Assembly: GCF_030268225.1 (NCBI RefSeq)
Contig: NZ_BSQG01000006.1
Coordinates: 166,969-230,968 of the forward strand
Direction of reading: 5' to 3'
DNA from: Nocardiopsis ansamitocini
GTDB taxonomy: Bacteria; Actinomycetota; Actinomycetes; Streptosporangiales; Streptosporangiaceae
DNA length: 64,000 nt
Below are positions 20,991 through 30,741 of the stretch, piece after piece. Below the pieces are notes generated by a model. That model saw only the letters and a program-made list of their open reading frames with translations, had not been told where the DNA came from and did not search any database. Position numbers and translations under genes: made by a program. Numbering within the stretch: position 1 is the first letter of the stretch; every line of letters starts with the position of its first letter.

Positions 20991-22010
20991 ATGCTGATTG
21001 CTCAGCGTCCCACCCTGATCGAGGAGTCGATCTCCGAATACCGCTCCAAGTTCGTCATCGAACCCCTGGAGCCGGGCTTTGGTTACACGATCGGCAACTC
21101 GCTGCGTCGGACTCTCCTGTCGTCCATCCCCGGTGCGGCTGTCACCAGCCTGCGCATCGAGGGCGTCGAGCACGAGTTCACCACCGTGCCCGGCGTCAAA
21201 GAGGACGTCACCGAGATCATCCTGAACCTCAAGGGTCTCGTCGTCAGCTCCGAGCACGACGAGCCGGTGCTGATGTACCTGCGCAAGCAGGGCCCGGGTG
21301 TCGTCACCGCTGCTGACATCGCGCCCCCGGCCGGTGTCGAGGTGCACAACCCCGAGTTGCACATCGCGACCCTGAACAGCAAGGGCAAGCTGGAGATGGA
21401 GCTGACGGTCGAGCGCGGCCGCGGTTACGTCTCGGCGACGCAGAACAAGCAGCCCGGACAGGAGATCGGTCGTATTCCGATCGACTCCATCTACTCCCCG
21501 GTGCTGCGGGTGACCTACAAGGTCGAGGCGACCCGAGTCGAGCAGCGGACCGACTTCGACCGGCTCATCCTGGATGTCGAGACCAAGCCGTCCATCCGTC
21601 CCCGTGACGCGGTGGCGAGCGCTGGTAAGACCCTGGTCGAGCTGTTCGGTCTGGCCCGTGAGCTCAACGTCGACGCCGAGGGTATCGACATGGGCCCCTC
21701 GCCCACGGACGCGGCGCTTGCCGCGGACCTGGCGCTGCCCATCGAGGACCTCAACCTCACGGTGCGCTCCTACAACTGCCTGAAGCGCGAAGGCATCCAC
21801 AGCGTGGGCGAACTTGTCGCCCGCTCTGAGCAGGACCTCTTGGATATAAGGAATTTCGGCGCGAAGTCCATCGAAGAGGTCAAGCAGAAGCTGATCGACA
21901 TGGGGCTTTCGCTGAAGGACTCCCCGCCTGGGTTCGACCCCACGAGCGCGGCCGACTCCTACGGATCCGACGAGGACGACCAGTCCTACGTCGAGACCGA
22001 GCAGTACTAG
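20991..22010 (+). CDS. rpoA: RNA polymerase subunit alpha
   Basis: Alpha dimerises to start assembly of RNA polymerase, and its C-terminal domain contacts UP elements and activators. The 339-residue product has the NTD ([20 protein letters not shown]) and the CTD ([18 protein letters not shown], then [16 protein letters not shown]) joined by an acidic linker. Length and motifs are canonical. It is 63 nt upstream of rplQ. Confidence 0.98.
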   Translation: MLIAQRPTLIEESISEYRSKFVIEPLEPGFGYTIGNSLRRTLLSSIPGAAVTSLRIEGVEHEFTTVPGVKEDVTEIILNLKGLVVSSEHDEPVLMYLRKQGPGVVTAADIAPPAGVEVHNPELHIATLNSKGKLEMELTVERGRGYVSATQNKQPGQEIGRIPIDSIYSPVLRVTYKVEATRVEQRTDFDRLILDVETKPSIRPRDAVASAGKTLVELFGLARELNVDAEGIDMGPSPTDAALAADLALPIEDLNLTVRSYNCLKREGIHSVGELVARSEQDLLDIRNFGAKSIEEVKQKLIDMGLSLKDSPPGFDPTSAADSYGSDEDDQSYVETEQY

Positions 22011-22073
22011 CCCCGAAGACCTTGGTCGGCGGCCGAGTGCGGCCGGACCGATCGCACACTAGGAGAACGACAC

Positions 22074-22583
22074 ATGCCCACGCCCACGAAGGGCCCTCGC
22101 CTGGGTGGCGGCCCAGCGCATGAGCGGCTCATGCTGGCGAGCCTCGCGACTTCGCTGTTCCAGCACGGTCGGATCAAGACCACCGAGGCCAAGGCCAAGC
22201 GCCTGCGCCCCTACGCGGAGAAGCTCATCTCCCTCGGCAAGCGCGGCGACCTGCACGCGCGTCGCCAGGTGATGACCAAGATCCTGGACAAGGGCGTCGT
22301 GCACGAGCTCTTCACCGAGATCGGCCCGCGCTACGAGAACCGCAGCGGTGGCTACACCCGCATCACCAAGGTCGGTCCGCGCAAGGGCGACAACGCGCCC
22401 ATGGCCGTGATCGAGCTGGTCGAGGCACTGGCTGCCCCGGCTGCCACCACGGCTCCGGCCCCTGCGCAGGAGACCAAGGCCGAGGACACCAAGGCCGAGG
22501 AGAAGTCCGCCGAGGCCGCCTCGGAGGAGACCGCTGCTCCGGCCGAAGGCGATGCCGAGGCTGCGGAGAGCACCGAGAAGTAA
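22074..22583 (+). CDS. rplQ: 50S ribosomal protein L17
   Basis: L17 lies near the tunnel exit. The core ([41 protein letters not shown]) fills about 120 residues. A ~48-residue Ala/Glu/Lys-rich tail extends it to 169 residues, a feature common in actinobacterial L17. It closes the alpha operon and is followed by a terminator. Confidence 0.96.
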   Translation: MPTPTKGPRLGGGPAHERLMLASLATSLFQHGRIKTTEAKAKRLRPYAEKLISLGKRGDLHARRQVMTKILDKGVVHELFTEIGPRYENRSGGYTRITKVGPRKGDNAPMAVIELVEALAAPAATTAPAPAQETKAEDTKAEEKSAEAASEETAAPAEGDAEAAESTEK

Positions 22584-22615
22584 GGCGCTCGACGCCTGTA
22601 TTCGCACCACAGGAG

Positions 22616-22641
22616 TGCCCGGTCCCCTCAGGGGCCGGGCA
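22616..22641 (+). terminator. Terminator between rplQ and truA
   Basis: An 11-bp stem with one bulged T (22616-22627 with 22631-22641), 3-nt loop, is followed by TTCTTGG. truA starts only 27 nt later, so some read-through into truA is likely. Confidence 0.65.
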
Positions 22642-22667
22642 TTCTTGGTATCCAAGGGGAACGGCTG

Positions 22668-23510
22668 TTGAACGACGAGGAACAGGTCTGGCTCCGACTC
22701 GACATCTCCTACGACGGCACCGATTTCTCCGGCTGGGCCCATCAGCCGGGGTTGCGCACCGTACAGGGGACGCTCCAGGAGGCGCTTGCCCGTGTCTTGC
22801 GGTTGGAACAAGAAGCCGCCATCGGCTGTGCCGGGCGTACCGACGCGGGTGTGCACGCTCGGGGTCAGGTCGCGGAGGTCGCGATCCCTGCTCGGCTGTG
22901 GGCCGAGGAAGGCGACCGGTTGCTGCGCAGGCTGGCGGGAGTGCTGCCCCCCGATGTTCGTGTACGCGCGGTCGGCCGTGCACCAGAGGGCTTCAGCGCG
23001 CGTTTCTCCCCCTTGTTCCGCCGCTACGTCTATCGGGTCAGTGATGCTCCGGGCGGGGTCGACCCGCTGCGCAGGAACGACGTGCTGTGGCACCGCCACC
23101 CGCTGGATGTGGACCTGATGAACCGGGCAGCGGCCAAACTGCTCGGAGAGCACGATTTCGCAGCTTATTGCCGCAGGCGTGAGGGAGCCTCCACCATTCG
23201 CGAACTTCAGCGGGTGGAGTGGGAGAGGGAGGGGGAGCACCTCTACGCCGGTACGGTCCAGGCTGACGCGTTCTGCCACAACATGGTCCGTGCCCTGGTC
23301 GGTGCGCTCCTGGCGGTGGGCGACGGGCGTCGGGGCCCCGACTGGCCGGCCGAGGTCCTGTCGGCCCGGGTGCGCGACTCTTCCGTGCATGTGGTGTCGC
23401 CGCGGGGGCTCAGCCTTGAGGAGGTGCGCTATCCCTCCGACGGCGAGCTGGCGGCACGAGCTGCGCAGACCCGCCGATTCCGTACGCTCGCCCCGAAAGA
23501 CGCTTCCTGA
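22668..23510 (+). CDS. truA: tRNA pseudouridine38-40 synthase
   Basis: TruA isomerises U38-U40 in the anticodon stem of tRNAs. The 280-residue product has [15 protein letters not shown], the catalytic aspartate in [13 protein letters not shown], and [11 protein letters not shown]. The start is TTG at 22668, with AAGGGGAA 7-14 nt upstream. It is adjacent to rplQ as in many bacteria and converges on the next gene over a shared hairpin. Confidence 0.95.
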   Translation: MNDEEQVWLRLDISYDGTDFSGWAHQPGLRTVQGTLQEALARVLRLEQEAAIGCAGRTDAGVHARGQVAEVAIPARLWAEEGDRLLRRLAGVLPPDVRVRAVGRAPEGFSARFSPLFRRYVYRVSDAPGGVDPLRRNDVLWHRHPLDVDLMNRAAAKLLGEHDFAAYCRRREGASTIRELQRVEWEREGEHLYAGTVQADAFCHNMVRALVGALLAVGDGRRGPDWPAEVLSARVRDSSVHVVSPRGLSLEEVRYPSDGELAARAAQTRRFRTLAPKDAS

Positions 23511-23580
23511 GCGAAGGGCGCCGGACCGCAGAGAGGGCGGGAAGGGCCGGCCGGTCCGCGTAGCGCAGGGTCCGTCGGTC

Positions 23581-23612
23581 GCCGCCGCGGTGGGGGGTCC
23601 CACCGCGGCGGC
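23581..23612. terminator. Bidirectional terminator, truA / proline-rich gene
   Basis: A perfect 14-bp GC-rich stem (23581-23594 with 23599-23612) has a 4-nt loop and sits between two convergent genes, 8 nt from the stop of the minus-strand gene. Confidence 0.7.
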
Positions 23613-23620
23613 TGCCCGAT

Positions 23621-25675
23621 CTAGAGGGCCCGTTCTCCGAGCGGCCGTAGGGCCAGGTCGATGAACTCTTCACCGGTTTCGGCGAGTGCGGAGTCCGCCT
23701 CCTCCGGTGTGCTGCCGTCGGTGTTGGCGGTCAGGGTGAAGACGACGTAGCGGCCCCACAGCGCGCCGGACGCGTGACCGCCCGCGCCTTCGAGGCGTTC
23801 CGCACCCGTTCCCTCAGGTCCGGCGAGTCCGGCGAACCATTGCAGTTCGGCGGGGTCCTGCCCCTCGTGCACAGCCTTGGCGCTGACGGTGTCGGGAAGC
23901 GCGGCGACTCCTACCGTGACGGCGCGGGTCAGCGACTCGTTGACATAGGTGGCCCGGACCACTTGTCGGCACCCGTTGTCGTCGAGGACCTGCCCGAAAT
24001 CGCCCTGTGCGGTCGTCTCGCACTTGTCGGTGTCGTCGTTGACCACCAGGGTGTATGTCTCGCCGCTGATTTCGACGTTCTCCTGGGCGAAGAGCTCGCC
24101 TGGTTTGAGCGGCGCGGGATCGGTGGATTCGTCCGAGACCAGGGTGGTGTCGAAGTCCGCGGGGTCCGGTTGACCGCCGCTGGTGGCGAGCAGGAACGCC
24201 CCGCCGCCACCGATGACCACGAGTGCGGCAAAGCCCCCCGCCATGGCGAGGGTCGTGCGGTCCACTCCGCTCCCTCGGCTGCCCCGCCCGTTTCTGCCGC
24301 CACCGCCACCGCCACCGTTGCGGCCGCGACCGCCGCGTTTGCTGCGGCGCTCCTCGCTGTACTCGTCGAAGCCGGAGAGGTCGATCTGAGCGGTACTGGC
24401 GGTCTTCTCCTGGGGCGGCACTTCGTCGCGGAACATGGGGCGGCCGCCGTAAAGGTCCTCGCGTACGGGCGGGATGGCCTGGGTCGCGTCCTCATCGGGT
24501 ACCGGCGGGATGGCCTGGGTGACGTTGTCGTCTTCGCGCACCGGCGGGATGGCCTGGGTCACGCCCTCGTCCGCGTCCGGGTACCGGCCCTGTCCGGACT
24601 GCGGTGAGAGCACGCGTCCCTGAAGAGGCTGGCCGTGCGACTCCGGCGGCGTCGGTTGTTGGGTGTGCCAGGTGGGTGGTTGGGCGGGGTCGGCCGGTGG
24701 CGGTGGAGGGCCCTGCGGGGTCCACGGCTGCTCGGGGGCCGCCCATTGCCCCGGGGGGACATGGCCTTTTGCAGGGGGCGCGGGAGGGAGGGCATTGAGG
24801 GAGGGGCGGGGGGCCGAAGGTGCCGGCGGTGGACCGCCGGGCTGCCCATAGGACCAGGGGGGCGGTTGTTGGGTGTGCCAGGTGGGTGGTTGGGCGGGGT
24901 TGGCCGGTGGCGGTGGAGGGCCCTGCGGGGTCCACGGCTGCTGGGGGCCGTGTTGCGATGGGAGATGGCCTCCGGTCGGGGTGTCCCAAGGGGGGTGGGG
25001 TTGGCCCGGGTGGGGTGCCGGCGCCCCCTGGGCGCCCCAGCTGTTCGCCGGGTGCTGCGGACCCGAGAAGGGCTGCTCCGCAGGCGGGGTCGGAGGACCG
25101 AGGGGGTCGTCGATGCGGTAGCTGTGCCGGGGCTGGGGCCCCGAGGAGGCTCCTGGCTGGAGGGGGTCGTCCCAGGGTGTGCCTTGGGCCGCCCGGTCCT
25201 CGTCGGAGTGGGGTGTCAGGGGGTGCTGAGGCCTGGCCGAGGGGGAATCGTAACCGTCGGCGGGCTCGTTCGAGTGCGATGCGATGGGAGAACTCCGGGG
25301 ACTGTCCGTGGGCGGTGAGCGGCCCTCTTCGGGGACCCCGCTCCCGCCGCGTGGTGCGTCGCGAGCTTCGTATTCTCGCGCGCCTGAGGTCGGTTGGGAA
25401 CTCTTCGACCGGTGGGGGCAGGTCGTCTGCTGCTCGCGTCGGAAAACGCCGTCCGATCTACGGTGTTCGGCTTCTCCTCGGTCGACTGTGGGACGGTGGG
25501 GCCGGGGGCGGCCGGGGGCACCGGGAGGGTATGGCCCCATCGGTCGATGCGTGGGTGAAACCGGGGGCGGAGCCCCGCTCCTGGACGTGCGCGTCCGGCA
25601 GGCACAGGTGCGGGTGCGCAGGTGGAGCGGAGCGCTGTTGCTGCCGCGGAGCATGGTGTCCGGTAGCGTGACCAC
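23621..25675 (-). CDS. Proline-rich single-pass membrane protein, start uncertain
   Basis: The frame encodes up to 684 residues. A long Pro/Gln-rich region contains two near copies of a block starting QQPWTPQGPPPPPA and three copies of TQAIPPVREDD-like motifs. A Gly/Arg stretch then leads to one membrane segment (roughly residues 480-505, TLAMAGGFAALVVIGGGGAF) and an extracytoplasmic domain of ~175 residues with two cysteines, probably paired. Function is unknown; the layout resembles actinobacterial surface or regulatory membrane proteins. Codon use becomes less GC3-biased upstream of about 25300, so the real start is probably well inside the frame, but no good ATG/GTG with a ribosome binding site is visible there. 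Confidence 0.65.
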   Translation of the reverse strand: MVTLPDTMLRGSNSAPLHLRTRTCACRTRTSRSGAPPPVSPTHRPMGPYPPGAPGRPRPHRPTVDRGEAEHRRSDGVFRREQQTTCPHRSKSSQPTSGAREYEARDAPRGGSGVPEEGRSPPTDSPRSSPIASHSNEPADGYDSPSARPQHPLTPHSDEDRAAQGTPWDDPLQPGASSGPQPRHSYRIDDPLGPPTPPAEQPFSGPQHPANSWGAQGAPAPHPGQPHPPWDTPTGGHLPSQHGPQQPWTPQGPPPPPANPAQPPTWHTQQPPPWSYGQPGGPPPAPSAPRPSLNALPPAPPAKGHVPPGQWAAPEQPWTPQGPPPPPADPAQPPTWHTQQPTPPESHGQPLQGRVLSPQSGQGRYPDADEGVTQAIPPVREDDNVTQAIPPVPDEDATQAIPPVREDLYGGRPMFRDEVPPQEKTASTAQIDLSGFDEYSEERRSKRGGRGRNGGGGGGGRNGRGSRGSGVDRTTLAMAGGFAALVVIGGGGAFLLATSGGQPDPADFDTTLVSDESTDPAPLKPGELFAQENVEISGETYTLVVNDDTDKCETTAQGDFGQVLDDNGCRQVVRATYVNESLTRAVTVGVAALPDTVSAKAVHEGQDPAELQWFAGLAGPEGTGAERLEGAGGHASGALWGRYVVFTLTANTDGSTPEEADSALAETGEEFIDLALRPLGERAL

Positions 25676-25949
25676 CCCACTGCGGGTACGCGCTATGCTC
25701 GCGTTCGCGCCGGTAGTGCCTCTCCCATCCTATTAGGTGTTTGTCTGAGGCCAATATCCCAATACTGCATCGCGTGCCGGGGGCTTTCCGTGCCGCTCTC
25801 CGCTGTCGGACAGGCGTTCCTGGTGGGCGATGGTCGACGGCGGGACCAAACCACTCATCGGGCAAGGCATAATGAGAGTGGAGTAATCACGTGCCCCGGC
25901 AGGACCACTGGCCGGCCCATGAAAACAGACGTAAGCATCATGGGCCGTT
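25676..25949 (+). ncRNA. Possible short transcript or terminator upstream of rplM
   Basis: No protein gene is visible. A 9-bp stem (25914-25922 with 25938-25946) is followed by GTTTT, the form of an intrinsic terminator on the plus strand, yet no plus-strand gene precedes it. CATAAT at 25868-25873 could be a -10 for a transcript of about 70 nt ending there, though it lacks a good -35. The hairpin is seen; a small RNA is inference. Confidence 0.25.
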
Positions 25950-25979
25950 TTGACCCGTAGCGTGTCCGGTGGTTATGAT
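25950..25979 (+). promoter_or_regulatory. rplM promoter (sigma-A type)
   Basis: TTGACC (25950-25955), 18 bp, TATGAT (25974-25979) is the best sigma-70-type promoter of the window. It implies a start near 25986 and a leader of about 180 nt before rplM, in which no gene is seen (25980-26168). Confidence 0.75.
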
Positions 25980-26168
25980 TCTCCGTCGTTGTGCGTTGAG
26001 TTGCCGTGGGTTCCCACTTGATCTCGTTGGGCGCCGATCACGCATCACTGTCTGCGCACTCAGACCATCGGGCCGACCTCCACACCGCGGGTGGTCCGGT
26101 CCAGTAATACGAGTTCCCCATTTCCGCTCGCGGAGATGGACACCGCCGACTGAGAAGGCAATACGATC

Positions 26169-26618
26169 GTGCGCACATTCAGCCCCAAGCCCAGCGATGT
26201 CCAGCGTCAGTGGCACGTCATCGACGCGTCCGACCTCGTGCTCGGCCGGCTGGCCAGCCACGTCGCCGTGCTGCTCCGCGGTAAGCACAAGCCGTACTTC
26301 GCGCCCCACCTCGACACCGGTGACTTCGTGATCATCGTCAACGCCGACAAGGTGGCGCTGACCGGTAACAAGCTGGTGCAGAAGCGGGCCTACCGGCACT
26401 CCGGCTACCCGGGTGGTCTGCGGTCGGTCTCCTACGGCGACCTGCTCGCGAAGAACCCCGAGCGCGCCGTCGAGAAGGCCATCAAGGGCATGCTGCCCAA
26501 GAACTCCCTTGGCCGCGACATCGCCAAGAAGCTCAAGGTCTATGCCGGGCCGGAGCACCCGCACCAGGCCCAGCAGCCGGTGCCGTTCGAAATCACCAAG
26601 ATCGAGCAGCCCGCTTAG
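26169..26618 (+). CDS. rplM: 50S ribosomal protein L13
   Basis: L13 is an early 23S-binding protein. The 149-residue product has [38 protein letters not shown] and [18 protein letters not shown]. The GTG start at 26169 yields this conserved N-terminus. It forms a two-gene operon with rpsI, driven by the promoter at 25950. Confidence 0.97.
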   Translation: MRTFSPKPSDVQRQWHVIDASDLVLGRLASHVAVLLRGKHKPYFAPHLDTGDFVIIVNADKVALTGNKLVQKRAYRHSGYPGGLRSVSYGDLLAKNPERAVEKAIKGMLPKNSLGRDIAKKLKVYAGPEHPHQAQQPVPFEITKIEQPA

Positions 26619-26654
26619 GCGTTCGCGAGACTACAAGGAAGCACGAGGAGAACC

Positions 26655-27164
26655 GTGGTCGAGCCCACCGGCATCGAAGACGTTCAGGAATTCGACGAGA
26701 ACTCCGAGGAGTTCCCGGCCGAGTACACCACCGAGAGTGCCGAGGAGCCGGGCGGGGCGTACGTTCCCACCGCTTCTGGCCCCGGCGCCGGAACCGGCCG
26801 CCGCAAGACCGCCATCGCGCGCGTCCGCATCAACCCGGGTGCCGGCGAGTGGAAGGTCAACGGCAAGCCGCTCGAGGTGTACTTCCCGGACAAGGTCCAC
26901 CAGCAGCTCATCAAGGAGCCCCTGGTCGCCCTTGGTTTTGAAGACGCCTACGACGTCTTCGCCCGCCTCAACGGCGGTGGCCCCAGCGGCCAGGCCGGTG
27001 CCCTGCGCCACGGCCTCGCCCGCGCACTCGCCGGGCTGGACCCGGAGAACAACCGTCCGCCGCTGAAGAAGGCCGGCCACCTCACCCGTGACGACCGCGA
27101 GGTCGAGCGCAAGAAGGCCGGTCTCAAGAAGGCCCGCAAGGCCCCGCAGTACTCCAAGCGGTAA
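26655..27164 (+). CDS. rpsI: 30S ribosomal protein S9 with acidic N-terminal extension
   Basis: S9 reaches the P-site tRNA with its C-terminal arginine-lysine tail. The conserved core begins near residue 45 ([17 protein letters not shown]) and ends APQYSKR. Before it lies an extension of ~44 residues rich in Glu, Asp, Ser and Thr. Actinobacterial S9 proteins often have such extensions. The GTG start at 26655 has AGGAGAA upstream. Confidence 0.96.
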   Translation: MVEPTGIEDVQEFDENSEEFPAEYTTESAEEPGGAYVPTASGPGAGTGRRKTAIARVRINPGAGEWKVNGKPLEVYFPDKVHQQLIKEPLVALGFEDAYDVFARLNGGGPSGQAGALRHGLARALAGLDPENNRPPLKKAGHLTRDDREVERKKAGLKKARKAPQYSKR

Positions 27165-27222
27165 CAGCCCTCTGGGCTCTTGCCGACTGGTTCTCGCGGC
27201 CGCGACACCGATCGCGGTCGCG

Positions 27223-27284
27223 GCTACGGCCCGACGGCCATCCGGATCAATCCGGGTGGCCAGTGCGGGCCGTAGCTGTTTTCT
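27223..27284 (+). terminator. Terminator of rplM-rpsI
   Basis: An outer 11-bp perfect stem (27223-27233 with 27266-27276) stacks on an inner 11-bp stem (27236-27246 with 27251-27261, one G-U pair, 4-nt loop), followed by TGTTTTCTG. It separates the ribosomal operon from glmM. Confidence 0.8.
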
Positions 27285-27375
27285 GACCAGGTTCCCACGG
27301 GTGTACTCGGTCCCCCCCTTATCGAAATGGCGTCGTGTTCGCGCCGTCATCCTGACGAAACGAGGCGATTGTTTC

Positions 27376-28716
27376 GTGACTCGACTGTTTGGCACAGACG
27401 GAGTCCGCGGGGTCGCGGGACGCGACCTCACCGCCGCGCTGGCTCTCGACCTCGCGGTTGTGGCCGCCCAGGTACTGGCCACCGAGCCCACGGAGGGATC
27501 CCGGCCGCTCGCGGTGGTCGGCCGGGATCCCCGTGCCTCGGGTGAGTTCCTGGAGGCGGCGGTCGTGGCCGGTCTGGCCAGCGCCGGCGTCGACGTGGTT
27601 CGACTGGGCGTGCTGCCCACCCCCGCGGTCGCCTATCTCACCGGCGCGCTGAACGCCGACTTCGGCGTCATGCTCTCGGCCAGCCACAATCCCGCCCCCG
27701 ACAACGGGATCAAGTTCTTTGCCCGCGGCGGACACAAACTGCCCGATGCCGTCGAGGACGCGATCGAGGAGCGCCTGGGGCGCACCGTCGCGGGTGCGGT
27801 CGGTGCTGACGTCGGCCGGGTCACCGACTCCTCCGACGGTGGCGAGCGCTACATCGAGCACGTGGTGAACTCCCTGCCGCAGCCGCTCACCGGTCTCAAG
27901 GTGGTCGTGGACTGTGCCAACGGCGCCTCCTCGGGCGTTGCCCCTGAGGCACTGCGTCGAGCAGGGGCCGAGGTCATCGCGATCGGCGACCGGCCCAACG
28001 GGCTCAACATCAACGAGGGCTGTGGCTCCACCCACCTGGAGACGCTCAGCGCCGCCGTCCGCGAACACGGTGCCGACGCCGGTATCGCTCACGACGGTGA
28101 CGCCGACCGCTGCCTTGCGGTGGCCGCTGACGGTTCCGTCATCGACGGTGACCAGATCCTGGCCATCCTCGCCCTGGAACTGCGTGAGGCGGGACGACTG
28201 GCCGAGGACACCCTCGTGGTGACGGTGATGTCCAACCTGGGGCTGAAGCTGGCGATGAAGGAGGCCGGCATCACGCTGGTCGAGACGCTGGTCGGCGATC
28301 GCTACGTGCTGGAGGCCATGCGCTCGGGGTCCTACTCGCTGGGCGGCGAGCAGTCCGGGCACGTGATCCTCCTGGAGCACGCCAGCACTGGGGATGGTCT
28401 GCTGACCGGTCTGCACCTGCTGGCCGCCATGAACCGGCGCGGTCTCGCGCTGGCGGAACTGGCCAAGGTCATGAACCGGCTTCCGCAGGTACTGGTGAAC
28501 GTGCGCGGGGTCGACCGTGCGCGCGCGGGAGTGTCCCCGGAGATCGCCAAGGCGGTCGCCGAGGCCGAGGCTGAGCTCGGCGGCACCGGACGCGTCCTGC
28601 TGCGCCCCAGCGGCACCGAGCCGATGGTGCGCGTGATGGTCGAGGCCGCCGAGCACGATCGGGCGCAGGAGATCGCAGACCGCCTCGCCGATGTGGTCAG
28701 GACGGCGCTCGCCTGA
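27376..28716 (+). CDS. glmM: Phosphoglucosamine mutase
   Basis: GlmM converts glucosamine-6-phosphate to glucosamine-1-phosphate on the path to UDP-GlcNAc and peptidoglycan. The 446-residue product has [10 protein letters not shown] at the N-terminus, the phosphoserine loop [17 protein letters not shown], the Mg-binding DGDADRC and the phosphate-binding [12 protein letters not shown]. The GTG start at 27376, after GAGG, gives the expected N-terminus; the longer frame upstream crosses the terminator. It converges on glmS, which makes its substrate. Confidence 0.97.
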   Translation: MTRLFGTDGVRGVAGRDLTAALALDLAVVAAQVLATEPTEGSRPLAVVGRDPRASGEFLEAAVVAGLASAGVDVVRLGVLPTPAVAYLTGALNADFGVMLSASHNPAPDNGIKFFARGGHKLPDAVEDAIEERLGRTVAGAVGADVGRVTDSSDGGERYIEHVVNSLPQPLTGLKVVVDCANGASSGVAPEALRRAGAEVIAIGDRPNGLNINEGCGSTHLETLSAAVREHGADAGIAHDGDADRCLAVAADGSVIDGDQILAILALELREAGRLAEDTLVVTVMSNLGLKLAMKEAGITLVETLVGDRYVLEAMRSGSYSLGGEQSGHVILLEHASTGDGLLTGLHLLAAMNRRGLALAELAKVMNRLPQVLVNVRGVDRARAGVSPEIAKAVAEAEAELGGTGRVLLRPSGTEPMVRVMVEAAEHDRAQEIADRLADVVRTALA

Positions 28717-28773
28717 TCCGTCCGTGTCGTCCGCCCCGCAGCCGGGCGGGACGGCACGGGCCCGGGCGAAAGA

Positions 28774-28811
28774 GCAAGGGGGGCGCGGCCGATCGGCCGC
28801 GCCCCCCTTGC
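28774..28811. terminator. Bidirectional terminator, glmM / glmS
   Basis: A perfect 38-bp palindrome (19-bp half-sites) ends in CCTTGCC on one side and its complement on the other. It lies between the convergent glmM and glmS genes and can form a very stable hairpin on either strand. Confidence 0.8.
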
Positions 28812-28846
28812 CGTTGCGATCCCGATTCTGTCCGGACCGCTTCGCC

Positions 28847-30700
28847 TTACTCCACGGTGACGCTCTTGGCGAGGTTGCGCGGCTGGTCGACGTCGTTGCC
28901 CTTGGCCAGGGCGAGCTCGGAGGCGAACACCTGCATCGGCACGGTCGCCACGATCGGCTGCAGCAGGGTGGGGACGGCGGGGATCTCGATGAGGGTGTCC
29001 GCGTACGGGCGGACCTTCTCGTCGCCCTCCTCGGCGATCACGATGGTCCGGGCGCCACGGGCACGGATCTCCTGGATGTTGGACACGATCTTGTCGTGCA
29101 GCACGCTGCGCCCCTCGCGGGAGGGAACCACCACGACCACCGGTACGCCTTCTTCGATGAGCGCGATCGACCCGTGCTTCAGCTCGCCGGCCGCGAACGC
29201 CTCGGCGTGCATGTAGGCGAGCTCCTTGAGCTTGAGCGCGCCCTCCATGGCGACCGGGTAGCCCACGTGGCGGCCCAGGAACAGCACGGTGTTGGCGCCG
29301 GAGAGGGAGCGGGCCAGGTCGCGCATCGGCTCCATCATCGACAGGACCCGCTCGACCTGCTCGGGCATGCCCGACAACTGCTCGATGACGGCGTTGACCT
29401 CGTCGCCGAACTTGAGGTTGCGAACCTGGGCGAGGTAGAGCCCCACCAGGTAGCAGGCGATCAGCTGGGTGAGGAAGGTCTTCGTGGCGGCCACTCCTAC
29501 CTCGGGGCCGGCGTGGGTGTAGAGCACCCCGTCGGACTCACGGGGAATCGTGGAGCCGTTGACGTTGCAGATGGCCAGCACGCGGGCGCGCTGCTCCCGC
29601 GCGTAGCGCACCGCCATCAGCGTGTCCATGCTCTCGCCGGACTGGGAGATGGCGATGACCATGGTCTGGCGGTCGAGGATGGGGTCGCGGTAGCGGAACT
29701 CGCTGGCGACCTCGACCTCGCAGGGAATGCGGCACCAGTGCTCGATGGCGTACTTGGCGATCAGGCCGGCGTGGTAGGACGTTCCGCAGGCGATGATCAC
29801 GATCTTGTTGATGTCGCGCAGCTCTTCGGGGGCCAGGCGCATCTCGTCGAGGGTGAGGGTGCCGTCCACGGCGACCCGGCCGAGCAGGGTGTCGGCGACC
29901 GCGCGGGGCTGCTCGGCGATCTCCTTGAGCATGAAGTAGTCGTAGCCGCCCTTCTCGGCGGCGGAGGCGTCCCAGTCCACGTGGTATTCGCGCACCGGAA
30001 CAGGGGTGCCGTCGTAGTCGGTGACCGTGACGGAGTCGGGACGCAGTTCCACGACCTGATCCTGGCCCAGCTCGATGGCGTCGCGGGTGTGCGCGATGAA
30101 CGCGGCGACGTCACTGGCGAGGAAGTTCTCGCCCTTGCCGCGGCCCACCACGAGGGGGGAGTTGCGGCGGGCGGCGACGACCAGTTCGGGGTCGTCCACG
30201 GACATCGCGACGAGGGTGAACGCGCCTTCGAGCCGGTGGCAGATTCCGCGCATCGCGGCGGCGAGGTCGCCGTCACCGCGGTCCTTGAGTTCCTCGCTCA
30301 ACAGGTGCGAGGCGACCTCGGTGTCGGTCTCGGAGAGGAACTTGCAGCCGCGCTCCTCCAGTTCCAGACGCAGCGAGGCGAAGTTCTCGATGATGCCGTT
30401 GTGAATCACGGCGACCCGGTTGTGGTTGTCCACGTGCGGGTGGGCGTTGACGTCGTTGGGTGCGCCGTGCGTCGCCCAACGGGTGTGCCCGATCCCGATC
30501 CCGTCGGCCGAACGCGGGCGGTTCTCCAGAGCGGAGCGCAGGTTCGCGAGCTTGCCCGCGCGCTTCTCGGTTTCCAGCTTTCCGTTGTTCAGGACCGCGA
30601 CACCCGCGGAGTCGTATCCCCGGTACTCCAGTCGTGCAAGACCGCCCACAACGACTTCCAGCGCCGGTTGCGGCCCGACGTAGCCAACGATTCCACACAT
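28847..30700 (-). CDS. glmS: Glutamine-fructose-6-phosphate aminotransferase
   Basis: GlmS makes glucosamine-6-phosphate from fructose-6-phosphate and glutamine, the committed step to UDP-GlcNAc. The 617-residue product has the N-terminal glutaminase domain with Cys2 as nucleophile (MCGIVGYVG), RGYDSAG, GHTRWATHG and HNGIIENF, then two SIS domains (CGTSYHAGLIAKY, ISQSGESMDT) and the C-terminal PRNLAKSVTVE. The start must be the ATG at 30700, since Cys2 has to become N-terminal; a GTG at 30718 would bury it. No Shine-Dalgarno sequence is evident, and a -10-like TACTCT is placed for a leaderless transcript. Two DasR-type palindromes lie upstream. Confidence 0.97.
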   Translation of the reverse strand: MCGIVGYVGPQPALEVVVGGLARLEYRGYDSAGVAVLNNGKLETEKRAGKLANLRSALENRPRSADGIGIGHTRWATHGAPNDVNAHPHVDNHNRVAVIHNGIIENFASLRLELEERGCKFLSETDTEVASHLLSEELKDRGDGDLAAAMRGICHRLEGAFTLVAMSVDDPELVVAARRNSPLVVGRGKGENFLASDVAAFIAHTRDAIELGQDQVVELRPDSVTVTDYDGTPVPVREYHVDWDASAAEKGGYDYFMLKEIAEQPRAVADTLLGRVAVDGTLTLDEMRLAPEELRDINKIVIIACGTSYHAGLIAKYAIEHWCRIPCEVEVASEFRYRDPILDRQTMVIAISQSGESMDTLMAVRYAREQRARVLAICNVNGSTIPRESDGVLYTHAGPEVGVAATKTFLTQLIACYLVGLYLAQVRNLKFGDEVNAVIEQLSGMPEQVERVLSMMEPMRDLARSLSGANTVLFLGRHVGYPVAMEGALKLKELAYMHAEAFAAGELKHGSIALIEEGVPVVVVVPSREGRSVLHDKIVSNIQEIRARGARTIVIAEEGDEKVRPYADTLIEIPAVPTLLQPIVATVPMQVFASELALAKGNDVDQPRNLAKSVTVE

Positions 30701-30707
30701 GAGCGTC

Positions 30708-30713
30708 AGAGTA
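30708..30713 (-). promoter_or_regulatory. Candidate glmS -10, leaderless
   Basis: On the minus strand TACTCT ends 7 nt before the glmS ATG, the spacing expected if transcription starts at the A of the start codon. No clear -35 is seen. Together with the missing Shine-Dalgarno sequence this suggests leaderless mRNA; it is inference. Confidence 0.4.
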
Positions 30714-30741
30714 ACCAATAAAACGGGCCGAACGGACCTCC

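Noticed and set aside
24635-25671. Plus-strand Gly/Trp/Arg-rich frames opposite the proline-rich gene
   Set aside because: Complement of Pro-rich codons; no plausible protein features.
28691-30721. 676-codon open frame antisense to glmS
   Set aside because: Shadow frame of a well-identified gene; same composition artefact.
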